64,000 bases of DNA from Tistlia consotensis USBA 355 (GTDB lineage: Bacteria > Pseudomonadota > Alphaproteobacteria > Kiloniellales > DSM-21159): the NCBI RefSeq assembly GCF_900177295.1, contig NZ_FWZX01000026.1:1-64000 (forward strand), read 5' to 3'. The notes beneath the pieces were generated by a model. That model ran no database searches and had not been told where the DNA came from. It saw only the letters and a program-made list of their open reading frames with translations. Within the stretch, counting starts at the first letter, position 1, and each line of letters starts with the position of its first letter. The position numbers were made by a program, and so were the translations under genes. Below, in pieces: positions 18,165 to 26,778 of this stretch.

Positions 18165-19406
18165 GTGCCCGTCCGGTCCCTCGATAGCCGGCTCGACGGC
18201 TGGCTGGAGCGCTGCGCGGCCGACCCCGAGCTGGCGACGCTGTCGCAAGGCCTGGAGGCGACGCTCGCCTTCCAGGCCGGCGCCGTCGAGCGCCGCCTGA
18301 CGCTCGGCGAAGCGCCGCGCCTCGGCGGCGGCACGCCGGTCCTGCTGATCCGCGCCGAGGCCGCCGCCTGGCAGCAGCTGCTGTCCGGCCCGTATCCGCG
18401 CGGCTGGCAGTCCTTCGGGGCGATCCGGCGCTTCAACCCGGCCTTCGAGATCACGGTCGAGAGCCCGCTGACCGAGGCCCAGCTGCTGGCGCCGCTGGAG
18501 CGGCTGGTCGAGATCGCGGTCGCGCCGCCGGCCGAGCCGAACCTGCCGGCCGGCTTCGACCTCTCCGGCCTGGAGAGCGGCCTGAAGGCGGTCGGCGTCG
18601 ACGCGCGGGGGCCGGCGCAGATCCGCGTCACGACGGCGGGCAGCGGCCGGCCGGTGCTGTTCCTGCACACCGCCGGCGCCGACTCCCGGCAGTGGCTCTA
18701 CCAGCTCGGCGACCCGGCGCTGGCCGCGCGCTATCGGATGGTCGCCTTCGACCTGCCGGGCCACGGCGGCTCCGGCCTGGAAGGCGAGTTCGGCGGCCGG
18801 GCCAGCGCCTGGCAGGCGACCGGCGGGCGCTACCTCGCCTGGTGCAAGGCGGCGATCGAGGCCTTCTGCGAGGCGCCGCCGATCGTCGTCGGCTGCTCGG
18901 CGGGCGCGGCCATGGCCCTGACCCTGGCGGCGAAGGCGCCGGACCTGGTCGCCGCCGCCATCGCCCTGGAGGCACCCTTCAAGGCCCGGGGCCGCCTGAC
19001 GCCCTTCCTCGACCACGCCCGGGTCCACGCCGGCCGGCACAACCCCGCCTGGGTGCGCGCCCTGCTCGCCCCCGGCAGCCCGAAGCCGCACCGCGACGAG
19101 GCCTGCGGCATCTACCAGCAGGCGCGGCCCGGGACCTACGCCGAGGACCTCAGGTACTATTCCGAGGAGTTCGACGCGGCCGAGCTGGTCGAGGCCCTCA
19201 ACCGCAACGGCCGGCCGGTCGTGCTGCGCACCGGCGCCTACGACTACTCCGCCTCGCCCGAGGACAGCGGGCGGATCGCCGAGGCGGTGCCGGCCGCCGA
19301 CTTCGAGGTGATGCCCGAGCTCGGGCATTTCCCCATGATCGAGAACCCGGGCGCCTTCGCGCCCTGGCTCGCCAAGGCCCTGGAGGCCGCGGAGGAACGC
19401 TCATGA
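18165..19406 (+). CDS. alpha/beta hydrolase with N-terminal SCP2-like extension
   Basis: The 413-residue protein has a C-terminal alpha/beta hydrolase domain (from about residue 150) with nucleophile Ser245 in GCSAGA, Asp360 in GAYDYSASPED and His388 in LGHFPM. The first 140 residues look like a sterol-carrier/SCP2-type lipid-binding domain, an arrangement different from ordinary enol-lactonases. GTG 18165 follows directly on the previous stop. It probably hydrolyses an ester, thioester or enol-lactone in the same pathway as its neighbours. The SCP2 assignment is from pattern only and is less certain than the hydrolase. Confidence 0.82.
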   Translation: MPVRSLDSRLDGWLERCAADPELATLSQGLEATLAFQAGAVERRLTLGEAPRLGGGTPVLLIRAEAAAWQQLLSGPYPRGWQSFGAIRRFNPAFEITVESPLTEAQLLAPLERLVEIAVAPPAEPNLPAGFDLSGLESGLKAVGVDARGPAQIRVTTAGSGRPVLFLHTAGADSRQWLYQLGDPALAARYRMVAFDLPGHGGSGLEGEFGGRASAWQATGGRYLAWCKAAIEAFCEAPPIVVGCSAGAAMALTLAAKAPDLVAAAIALEAPFKARGRLTPFLDHARVHAGRHNPAWVRALLAPGSPKPHRDEACGIYQQARPGTYAEDLRYYSEEFDAAELVEALNRNGRPVVLRTGAYDYSASPEDSGRIAEAVPAADFEVMPELGHFPMIENPGAFAPWLAKALEAAEERS

Positions 19407-20281
19407 GTGCCGAGACCGCAACCGAGGTGCTGGCCATCAAGTACGCCGAGACGGCGGTCGCGGCACGCGAGCACTTCATGCTGCCGCTCGGCTCGGGCGG
19501 CAATCCGCACGCCGCCCCCAACGCCGACCCGCACGAGGGGCCGCACCCGATCTCCTACTTCCTCTGGCTGATCCGCCATCCGCAGGGGCTGATCCTGGTC
19601 GACACCGGCTTCGGCGAGGCGGCGGCAGCCAGGCGCCGCCGCACGCTGCTGCGCCACCCGGTCGAGGCCCTGAAGGCCGTCGGCGTCGCGCCCGAGGAGA
19701 TCGGCACGGTGGTGCTGACCCACCTGCACTACGACCACGCCGGCACGCTCGCCTGCTTCCCGAACGCGACCTTCGTGGTGCAGGCGCGCGAGCTGACCTA
19801 CGCCGCCGGCCCGGCGATGCGCCACCAGGTCTGCCGCAAGGCCTTCGACGTCGAGGACGTGACCGAGGTCGTGCGCACGCTCTACGCCGGGCGCCTCTAT
19901 CCGGTCGAGGGCGACCGGCTGCTGGCGCCCGGCGTCTCGCTGCACCTGATCGGCGGCCATACCAACGGCCTGCAGGTCGTGCGCGTCGAGACCGCGGCCG
20001 GCCGGCTGGTGATCGCCTCCGACGCCACGCACTTCTACGAGTCGGCGGCCGAGAAGAACCCCTTCCCGGACCACTGCTCGCTGCCCGAGTACCTGAACGG
20101 CCTGGACCGCCTGTTCGAGCTGACCGACGACCCGAACCTGGTGGTGCCGGGCCACGACGAGCGGGTGCTCGAGCTCTTCCCGACCCGCCCCGGCGACCCG
20201 AACGTCGTCGAGCTGCACAGGGGGCCGCTCGGCCCGACGCCCTTCGCCGGGGTCGTCCTGCCGCCGGTCCGCGAGCCCTGA
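19403..20281 (+). CDS. metallo-beta-lactamase-fold lactonase (AttM/AiiB-like)
   Basis: The 292-residue protein has the dinuclear-zinc ligands His107, His109, Asp111 and His112 in THLHYDHAG, then His186, Asp207 and His251, as in N-acyl-homoserine lactonases of the AttM group. Within a catabolic operon the likely job is opening a small lactone rather than quorum quenching, but that is inference. Start and previous stop overlap (ATGA). The next gene, on the opposite strand, begins at the very next base. Confidence 0.85.
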   Translation: MSAETATEVLAIKYAETAVAAREHFMLPLGSGGNPHAAPNADPHEGPHPISYFLWLIRHPQGLILVDTGFGEAAAARRRRTLLRHPVEALKAVGVAPEEIGTVVLTHLHYDHAGTLACFPNATFVVQARELTYAAGPAMRHQVCRKAFDVEDVTEVVRTLYAGRLYPVEGDRLLAPGVSLHLIGGHTNGLQVVRVETAAGRLVIASDATHFYESAAEKNPFPDHCSLPEYLNGLDRLFELTDDPNLVVPGHDERVLELFPTRPGDPNVVELHRGPLGPTPFAGVVLPPVREP

Positions 20282-21145
20282 TCAGCCGGCCGCGCGCCGT
20301 CGCAGCCCCTCGGCCAGGTGGTCGGCGATCGAGGCGCCCGGCGCATCGAGGCCGGGCGCGCGGTGCAGGCGGATCTCGGCACCGGGCAGCGCCGGCAGGC
20401 GCCCGCCGGCCGGCAGGGCCCGCAGGCCCGGCGCCGGCAGGCTGCCCTTGACCACCGTGACCGCCAGGCCCTGGCGGACCAGCGCCTCGATCGCCGCCAG
20501 GCTGGCGCTGACGTAGGCGAGGCGCCAGGGCCGGCCGCCCCGCTCCAGCGCCGCCAGCGCCCAGGCGCGGAACAGGCAGTCGGGATTGGAGAGCGCGACC
20601 GGCAGCGGCTCGATCGCCTCCGCGGCGTGGCCCTCGGCCGCGACCCAGAGCGGCGTCTCGCGGGCCAGCAGCTCGCCCTCCGCCTCGCCCTCGGGGTGCA
20701 TCGCGATCACCAGGTCGAAGTCGCGGCCCAGGCGCCCGACCATGCGCGCGGTCAGGCCGATCTCGACCTCGACCCGGACCAGCGGGAAGCGCTCGGCGGC
20801 CTTGGCGAGCAGCGGCGGCAGCAGGCGCGTGCCGTAGTCCTCCATGACGCCGATGCGCACCTGCCCGGCCAGCCGCTGGCCGTCGAGCCGGGCCAGCGCC
20901 GCCTCGTTCATCGCCAGGATGCGCCGGGCGTCGGCCAGGAAGCCGATGCCGGCCGCGGTCAGCTCGACCCGCGTCGTCGAGCGCCGGAACAGCGCGACGC
21001 CGAGCCGGGCCTCGAGCCGCTTGACCTGCAGGCTGACCGTCGCCTGGCTGCGGTGCAGCCCTTCCGCCGCCCGCGTGAAGGAGAGGCGCTCGGCGACGGC
21101 GACGAAGGCGCGCAGCAGTTCGGGATCGAGGGTCCGTACGGTCAT
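20282..21145 (-). CDS. LysR-family transcriptional regulator
   Basis: This 287-residue protein has the N-terminal winged helix (LLRAFVAVAERLSFTRAAEG, then RSQATVSLQVKRLE) and a periplasmic-binding-like effector domain with VRIGVMEDYGTRLLPPLL. It is transcribed away from the EamA transporter across a 95-base gap, the usual layout for a regulator and its target. Its stop abuts the stop of the lactonase gene with no space between. Confidence 0.9.
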   Translation of the reverse strand: MTVRTLDPELLRAFVAVAERLSFTRAAEGLHRSQATVSLQVKRLEARLGVALFRRSTTRVELTAAGIGFLADARRILAMNEAALARLDGQRLAGQVRIGVMEDYGTRLLPPLLAKAAERFPLVRVEVEIGLTARMVGRLGRDFDLVIAMHPEGEAEGELLARETPLWVAAEGHAAEAIEPLPVALSNPDCLFRAWALAALERGGRPWRLAYVSASLAAIEALVRQGLAVTVVKGSLPAPGLRALPAGGRLPALPGAEIRLHRAPGLDAPGASIADHLAEGLRRRAAG

Positions 21146-21240
21146 TGCAGAAGCCTATCAGCCCCATTGACCTTATTCGATTCTCTGCGTGACCGTCCGG
21201 CGCTAGGACTGCCGGTCGCAGCAGGAGGGCGACGGCGAGG

Positions 21241-22125
21241 ATGGAAGCTCTGGGGGTGGCCGCGGCGATGCTGTCGAGCGCGCTCGGCGGCACGGCGGTC
21301 GGCGCGACGCGCTATCTCGCCGGGGCGCTCGACCCCGTGACCATCGGGGCGCTGCGCTTCGGCGGCGGCTTCCTGCTGCTGCTGCCGCTCGCGCTGCTGC
21401 GCCGCGATCCCTGGCCGGCCCGGCGCGACCTGCCGGCCGCGCTCGGCCTGGGGCTGCTGTTCTTCGGCCTCTTCCCGGTGCTGTTCAACGCCGCCCTCGC
21501 CGAGACCACGGCGGCGCGCGGCGCGCTGGCGCTCTCGACCCTGCCGCTGCTGACCCTGGCGGTCGCCGCCCTGCTGGGGGTCGAGCCGCTCAGCGCCCGC
21601 AAGCTGGCCGGCGTGCTGGTCGCCATGGCCGGCGTCGCCGTGGCGCTCGCCGCCGGGCTGAAGACGGCGCCGGCCAGCGCCTGGCGCGGCGACCTGCTGA
21701 TGGTCGCGGCCGCCTTCTGCATGGCGCTCTACAGCGTCTGGTCGCGCCCGGTGATTGCGCGCTCGGGGCCGGTCCCCTTCACCGCCGCCGCCATGGCGGC
21801 CGGCGCGCTCTGCCTGCTCCTGCTCTCCGCGGCCGAGGGCGGGCTGCACCGCCTCGCCGGGCTCGGGACCGGTCAGTGGATCGCCTGCGGCTACCTCGCC
21901 GCGGTCTGCGGCGCCGCGATCTTCTTCCTCTGGGCCTTCGCCCTGCGCCGGACCACGCCGACCCTCGTCGCCATCTCGGTGACGGTCAATCCGGTCACCG
22001 CCTCGCTGGTCGGCCTGCTGCTGCTCGGCGAGCCGATCGGCGCCGACCTGCTGCTCGGCCTCGCCGCCGTGCTGGCCGGCATCGCGATCGCCACCGGCCT
22101 CGGCCGCCGCCGGACGGCGCGCTAG
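21241..22125 (+). CDS. EamA/DMT-superfamily transporter
   Basis: The 294-residue inner-membrane protein has ten predicted helices in two EamA repeats (about residues 5-130 and 150-290). Such proteins export amino acids or metabolites. AGGAGGG lies upstream of the ATG. It is divergent from the LysR gene, which may regulate it. Substrate unknown. Confidence 0.87.
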   Translation: MEALGVAAAMLSSALGGTAVGATRYLAGALDPVTIGALRFGGGFLLLLPLALLRRDPWPARRDLPAALGLGLLFFGLFPVLFNAALAETTAARGALALSTLPLLTLAVAALLGVEPLSARKLAGVLVAMAGVAVALAAGLKTAPASAWRGDLLMVAAAFCMALYSVWSRPVIARSGPVPFTAAAMAAGALCLLLLSAAEGGLHRLAGLGTGQWIACGYLAAVCGAAIFFLWAFALRRTTPTLVAISVTVNPVTASLVGLLLLGEPIGADLLLGLAAVLAGIAIATGLGRRRTAR

Positions 22126-22211
22126 GCGTCGAGGGCTTCCCGACTCGCGACCGCCGTCCGAGGATGGCCGCAGAGACGGAGGCAGAAGACGGAGGCGAGG
22201 GGCGAAGCGCG

Positions 22212-22700
22212 ATGTACCAGCCCAGGACACCCGGCTACTCGAAGAAGGATCCGGTCAAGCGCTGGAGCCTGCCGGACCGGGTGTTCTTCGCCTGCGGCGC
22301 CTGCCACGTGCTGGCCTGGGCCTTCCTGGAGCGCTACGGCACCCCGGCGATGCGGCCCCTCTGGTTCAGGCCCGCACCTGGCTTCACGGGCAACCACATC
22401 GTCGTCGCGACCGAGCGCTGGGTCTTCGACTACCACGGCTACAGCGGGCGCGAGCGCTATCTCGCCCACAGCTTCCGCAAGGCCCGGCGCTGGTGGCCCG
22501 GCTGGGACGCGAGCCTCGTCGAGCTGCCGGCCGAGGTGCTGGTCTCGGAGGCGAAGTCGCGGACCTGGAAGGGTCTCTGGCTGCGCGAGCCCGGGCAGTT
22601 CCTGCACGACGCCCTGCCGCGCGCCCGCACCTTCCTCGACCGCTTCCCGCCGCCGCCGGCAGAGCCGGTGCTTCCACATCCCTCGACAGGCTCGGGATGA
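22212..22700 (+). CDS. conserved-type hypothetical protein, 3' end altered by a repeat
   Basis: I do not recognise a functional family. The 162-residue protein is rich in Trp, His and aromatic residues (KRWSLPDRVFFACGACHVLAWAFLERYG, in part; HIVVATERWVFDYHGYSG) with one Cys pair CGAC and no signal peptide. Its last eight or so codons (PHPSTGSG) are read from the left arm of an inverted repeat at 22681-22751, so the original C-terminus may have been replaced. It stands alone between the EamA and DUF72 genes. Confidence 0.6.
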   Translation: MYQPRTPGYSKKDPVKRWSLPDRVFFACGACHVLAWAFLERYGTPAMRPLWFRPAPGFTGNHIVVATERWVFDYHGYSGRERYLAHSFRKARRWWPGWDASLVELPAEVLVSEAKSRTWKGLWLREPGQFLHDALPRARTFLDRFPPPPAEPVLPHPSTGSG

Positions 22701-22751
22701 AGCGGAATCCGAGGGAACTCCGATGGTTGCTTCGTCCCGAGCCTGTCGAGG
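22681..22751. repeat. paired inverted repeat, family B (copy 1)
   Basis: Arms at 22681-22703 and 22729-22751 match at 22 of 23 positions as reverse complements. The left arm reads CCTCGACAGGCTCGGGATGA onward. The same family, 21 of 24 bases alike, recurs with perfect arms at 30857-30944. It overlaps the end of the hypothetical gene before it. Confidence 0.85.
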
Positions 22752-22876
22752 GGCGTGCGGGCTCGGCAGCAACGCTCTCAAGCGACGCTTCCCATCAACC
22801 GCAAGAGGCGGGGTGAAGCGCGCCGCCGGAATCGCTATCTCTAGCCCGAGCAGCGGGCAGGAAGGAGCAGGCGTCC

Positions 22877-23683
22877 ATGGCGGAGACATCGCAGCGGAAG
22901 GTCAGGGTCGGCATCGGCGGCTGGACCTTCGAGCCCTGGCGCGGCCCCTTCTACCCCGAGGGCCTGCCGCAGAAGCGCGAGCTGGAGTACGCGGCGTCCA
23001 GGCTGACCTCGATCGAGGTCAACGGCACCTACTACGGCTCGCAGAAGCCGGCGAGCTTCGCCAAGTGGCGCGACGAGACGCCGGACGGCTTCGTCTTCGC
23101 GCTCAAGGGCCCGCGCTTCGCGACCAACCGGCGGGTGCTGGCCGAGGCCGGCGAGTCGGTCGAGCGCTTCCTGACCAGCGGCCTGCTGGAGCTGAAGGAC
23201 AAGCTCGGCCCGATCAACTGGCAGTTCATGGCGACCAAGAAGTTCGATGCCGAGGACTTCGAGGCCTTCCTGGCGCTGCTGCCGAAGGAGGTCGAGGGCC
23301 GGGTCCTCCGCCACGCCGTCGAGGTGCGCCACGACTCCTTCGCCGTCCCGGCCTTCGTCGCCCTGGCCCGCAAGTACGGCGTCGCGATCATCACCGCCGC
23401 CGACTCGCCCCATCCGACGATCGCCGACGTGACCGCGCCCTTCGTCTATCTCCGGATCATGGGCACCAGCGAGGCGGAGCCGAAGGGCTATTCCGAGGCG
23501 GCCCTCGACCGCTGGGCCGAGCGCGCCAGGACCTACGCGGCCGGCGGCGTGCCGGACGACCTGCAGGCCGTTGCCGGCCCGGCCAAGCAGGCGGAACCGC
23601 GCGAGGTCTTCCTCTACCTGATCGGCGGCTGCAAGGTCCGCAATCCGGCAGGGGCCATGGCGCTGATCGAGCGCCTGGGCTGA
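22877..23683 (+). CDS. DUF72 domain-containing protein
   Basis: The 268-residue protein is a DUF72 (YecE-like) TIM-barrel protein: VGIGGWTFEPWRGPFYPEGLP, SIEVNGTYYGSQKP and FALKGPRFATNRR are hallmarks. The biochemical function of the family is not established. It lies 3 bases before the AlkB-like gene, so the two are almost certainly co-transcribed, hinting at a nucleic-acid-related or repair-linked role. Confidence 0.9.
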   Translation: MAETSQRKVRVGIGGWTFEPWRGPFYPEGLPQKRELEYAASRLTSIEVNGTYYGSQKPASFAKWRDETPDGFVFALKGPRFATNRRVLAEAGESVERFLTSGLLELKDKLGPINWQFMATKKFDAEDFEAFLALLPKEVEGRVLRHAVEVRHDSFAVPAFVALARKYGVAIITAADSPHPTIADVTAPFVYLRIMGTSEAEPKGYSEAALDRWAERARTYAAGGVPDDLQAVAGPAKQAEPREVFLYLIGGCKVRNPAGAMALIERLG

Positions 23684-23686
23684 GCG

Positions 23687-24352
23687 ATGGCCGCCGGCGC
23701 GACCCTGCCGATGGCGGATCTCTTCGGGCAGCGCGCGCCGGCGCGGGAGGCCTTCGCGCCGGGCGCCCTGCTGCTGCGCGGCTTCGCCCTGCCCCGCGCC
23801 GAGGCGCTGCTCGCCGCCGTCGAGGCGGTCGCCGAGATCGCCCCCTTCCGTCGCATGGTCACCCCCGGGGGCTTCACCATGTCGGCCGCCATGACCAACT
23901 GCGGGACGGCCGGCTGGGTCACCGACCGGCGCGGCTACCGCTACCAGGCCGAGGATCCGGAGAGCGGCCGGCCCTGGCCGGACCTGCCCGAGGCCTTCCG
24001 GGAGCTGGCCGAGGCCGCCGCGGCCGAGGCCGGCTATCCCGGCTTCGCGCCCGACGCCTGCCTGGTCAACCGCTACGAGCCGGGCGCCCGCCTCTCCCTG
24101 CACCAGGACCGCGACGAGCGCGACACCAGTTACCCGATCGTCTCGGTCTCGCTCGGCCTGCCGGCGACCTTCCAGTTCGGCGGCCCGAAGCGCAGCGACC
24201 CGGTACGCAAGATCGCGCTCGGCCACGGCGACGTCGTCGTCTGGGGCGGCGCCTCGCGCCTCAACCACCACGGCATCCTGGCGCTGAAGGAGGGCGCGCA
24301 CCCCAGGCTGGGGCGGCAGCGCATCAACCTGACCCTGCGCCGGGCGCTCTGA
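23687..24352 (+). CDS. alkB: AlkB-type 2-oxoglutarate/Fe(II) DNA dealkylase
   Basis: The 221-residue protein has the AlkB active site: His139 and Asp141 in SLHQDRDE, a later His at 194 or 195, and Arg212/Arg218 in RINLTLR that bind 2-oxoglutarate. NRYEPGARLS is the substrate-lid region. AlkB oxidatively removes 1-methyladenine and 3-methylcytosine lesions. It is followed, beyond a repeat cassette, by ada, the classical regulator and repair partner of the alkylation response. Confidence 0.93.
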   Translation: MAAGATLPMADLFGQRAPAREAFAPGALLLRGFALPRAEALLAAVEAVAEIAPFRRMVTPGGFTMSAAMTNCGTAGWVTDRRGYRYQAEDPESGRPWPDLPEAFRELAEAAAAEAGYPGFAPDACLVNRYEPGARLSLHQDRDERDTSYPIVSVSLGLPATFQFGGPKRSDPVRKIALGHGDVVVWGGASRLNHHGILALKEGAHPRLGRQRINLTLRRAL

Positions 24353-24371
24353 GCTGTGATGCTCCCGTCTC

Positions 24372-24454
24372 CCGTCATTCCCGCGAAGGCGGGAATCCAG
24401 GGCCCCAGACTCGGAGCAGGCCGCTCTGGATCCCCGCCTTCGCGGGGATGACGA
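24372..24454. repeat. paired inverted repeat, family A (copy 2)
   Basis: Arms at 24372-24400 and 24426-24454 agree at 26 of 29 positions. Each arm is a hairpin with stem ATTCCCGC or ATCCCCGC type and a GAAG-like loop, the same design as the copy at 6795-6907. It fills the alkB-ada gap and might act as a processing or termination structure, which is only a guess. Confidence 0.85.
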
Positions 24455-24554
24455 TGAAGGGGGTACGGCGGAGGATTCGGCAGCAAGCGGCGGAGTGCAG
24501 GCGCACCGCCGCTGCCCCATCTTGAGGGGACAGGATACAACGGAGAACCGAGCC

Positions 24555-25634
24555 ATGACCCCCGCCAGCCGGAAGGCCGCCCCGATCCCGACCGAGCAGG
24601 ACCCGCGCTGGGCCGCGATGGTGGCCCGCGACAGCGCCTTCGACGGCCGCTTCGTCTTCTCGGTCCGGACGACCGGCGTCTACTGCCGGCCGAGCTGCCC
24701 CTCGCGCCGCGCGAAGCCGCAGAACGTCGCCTTCCACGACAGCCCCGAGGCCGCCGAGCGCGCCGGCTTCCGGGCCTGCAAGCGCTGCAGGCCGAACGAG
24801 GCCCCGCTCGCCGAGCAGCGCGCCGCACTGGTCGCCGAGGCCTGCCGGCGCATCGAGGCGGCCGAGGAGCCGCCGAGCCTGGAGGCCCTGGCGGAGGCCG
24901 CCGGCCTCAGCCCCTTCCACTTCCACCGCCTGTTCAGGTCGGTGACCGGCGTCACGCCCAAGGCCTACGCCGCCGCCGAGCGCAGCCGGCGCGTGCGCGC
25001 GAACCTGACGGCCGGCAAGGGCAGCGTCACCGAGGCGATCTACGACGCCGGCTTCAACTCCAACAGCCGCTTCTACGAGAACTCGAACGCCGTGCTCGGC
25101 ATGACGCCGAGCGCCTTCCGCGCCGGCGGCACCGCGGCCGAGATCCGCTTCGCGGTCGGCGAGTGCTCGCTCGGCTCGATCCTGGTCGCCTGCAGCGCCA
25201 AGGGCGTCTGCGCGATCCTGTTGGGCGACGACCCCGACGCCCTGGCCCGCGAGCTGCAGGACCGCTTCCCCAAGGCCGAGCTGATCGGCGGCGACCCGGA
25301 TTTCGAGGCGCTGGTCGCCCGGGTCATCGGCTTCGTCGAGGCGCCGGGGCTCGGCCTCGACCTGCCGCTCGACGTTCGCGGCACGGCCTTCCAGCGCCGC
25401 GTCTGGCAGGCCCTGCGCGAGATCCCGGCCGGCAGCACCGCGAGCTACGCCGAGATCGCCGAGCGCATCGGCGACCCGAAGGCCGTGCGCGCCGTCGCCG
25501 GCGCCTGCGCCGCCAACAGCCTGGCCGTCGCGATCCCCTGCCACCGGGTGGTGCGGACCGACGGCGCGCTCTCCGGCTACCGCTGGGGCGTCGAGCGCAA
25601 GCGCAGGCTGCTGGAGCGGGAGTCGGCGGCCTGA
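24555..25634 (+). CDS. ada: bifunctional alkylation-response regulator / O6-methylguanine-DNA methyltransferase
   Basis: All Ada domains are present in 359 residues: the zinc/methyl-phosphotriester domain with Cys44, Cys48, Cys75 and Cys78; an AraC-type helix-turn-helix (about 90-190) including SPFHFHRLFRSVTG; and the methyltransferase domain with acceptor Cys329 in IPCHRVV. Ada repairs methylated DNA suicidally and, once methylated on the N-terminal Cys, activates its own regulon. ATG 24555 follows a GGAGAACCGAGCC site. Confidence 0.94.
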   Translation: MTPASRKAAPIPTEQDPRWAAMVARDSAFDGRFVFSVRTTGVYCRPSCPSRRAKPQNVAFHDSPEAAERAGFRACKRCRPNEAPLAEQRAALVAEACRRIEAAEEPPSLEALAEAAGLSPFHFHRLFRSVTGVTPKAYAAAERSRRVRANLTAGKGSVTEAIYDAGFNSNSRFYENSNAVLGMTPSAFRAGGTAAEIRFAVGECSLGSILVACSAKGVCAILLGDDPDALARELQDRFPKAELIGGDPDFEALVARVIGFVEAPGLGLDLPLDVRGTAFQRRVWQALREIPAGSTASYAEIAERIGDPKAVRAVAGACAANSLAVAIPCHRVVRTDGALSGYRWGVERKRRLLERESAA

Positions 25635-25641
25635 GCGGCCC

Positions 25642-26751
25642 TCACACGGCGTCGCGCAGCCCCGCCAGCGCCTCGTGCGGCAGCGCGATGGCGCGGTTGC
25701 CGTCGCGGCCGACCAGGGTCTCGTTGGCGACCATCGAATCGAGGATCGCCTCCTCGGTCGCCTGGACGACGGCCTCGAAGACCGGGTCGATGGCGTCCTG
25801 GGGCAGCCAGGCCGCGCTGTGCAGCCCGCCCTCCGGCGCGGTCGGCAGACGGTTGCCGGTCGAGAAGGCGAGGAAGATGTCGCCCGAGCCGTTGTGGCCG
25901 AAGCCGCCGGTGCGCGCCACGCCCATCGGCATGCGCCGGGCCAGGCGCTTGAGCTGCAGCGGCAGCAGCGGCAGGTCGGTCGCAATCACGCCGATGATCG
26001 AACCCATCGAGCGGCCGGAGCGGATCTCGTCGCCGCGGATCGAGCGGCCGAGCGGCACGCCGAAGGGCCGGAACTCGCGGCGCAGGCCGAAGTTCGACTG
26101 CACGAAGACCCCGACGGTCCAGGTCCGGCCGGCCAGCTCGACCTCGCGCGAGGCCGAGCCGCAGCCGGCCTTGAACTCGTAGGTGATCATGCCGGTGCCG
26201 CCGCCGACCGAGCCAAGCTCGATGGGGCCGCCCCGCGCGCCCTCGATCGCCGCGAGGACGTGGGCCTCGGTGACGTGGTGGCCGTCGATGTCGTTGAGCT
26301 CGCCGTCGAAGGTCTCGGCGGCGACCGGCAGGGCCCAGAGGTTGACCTTGTGGCCCCAGGTGCGGCGCAGCCAGCGGGTCGCGGCGTCGCGGGCGACGCC
26401 GACCGAGTGGGTGTTGGTGATCGTGACGGCACCGTCGAGCTGGCCGCTCTCCTCGATCCAGTGCGAGCCGGTCAGCTCGCCGTTGCCGTTGAAGGAGGAG
26501 AGGCCGGCCAGCACCGGCTCCCAGGCGCCCTCGCGGCCGCGCGGCAGGATCGCGGTGACGCCGGTGCGCACCGGCCCCTTGCCGATCTCCAGCGGCCCCT
26601 CGCCCTCGATCAGCGTCGTGTAGCCGAGCTCGACGCCGGCGACGTCGGTGATCGCGTTGCAGGGGCCGGGCCGGCCCTCGGGCGCGATGCCCAGGCCGCG
26701 CAGGCGGGTCTTGCCGGCGGGCGTCGCCCGCCAGGCTGCGGGAATCTCCAA
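25642..26751 (-). CDS. P1-family peptidase (DmpA/L-aminopeptidase-like)
   Basis: The 369-residue protein belongs to the self-cleaving DmpA family. The autoproteolysis site is Gly198-Ser199 in KAGCGSAS, where the freed Ser becomes the N-terminal nucleophile of the small subunit. GGGTGMITYEFK before it and the GPCNAITDVAGVELGY start are family hallmarks. Members cleave N-terminal D- or L-amino acids or beta-amino acids from peptides and amides. It lies 27 bases after a TauD-like dioxygenase gene on the same strand. Confidence 0.9.
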   Translation of the reverse strand: MEIPAAWRATPAGKTRLRGLGIAPEGRPGPCNAITDVAGVELGYTTLIEGEGPLEIGKGPVRTGVTAILPRGREGAWEPVLAGLSSFNGNGELTGSHWIEESGQLDGAVTITNTHSVGVARDAATRWLRRTWGHKVNLWALPVAAETFDGELNDIDGHHVTEAHVLAAIEGARGGPIELGSVGGGTGMITYEFKAGCGSASREVELAGRTWTVGVFVQSNFGLRREFRPFGVPLGRSIRGDEIRSGRSMGSIIGVIATDLPLLPLQLKRLARRMPMGVARTGGFGHNGSGDIFLAFSTGNRLPTAPEGGLHSAAWLPQDAIDPVFEAVVQATEEAILDSMVANETLVGRDGNRAIALPHEALAGLRDAV

Positions 26752-26778
26752 GGTCGCAGTCCTTCTCGTTCGTGGTGC

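Noticed and set aside
19403-20281. A quorum-quenching role for the AttM-like lactonase
   Set aside because: The gene is locked into a catabolic operon and no LuxI-type gene is seen; a metabolic lactone is more likely.
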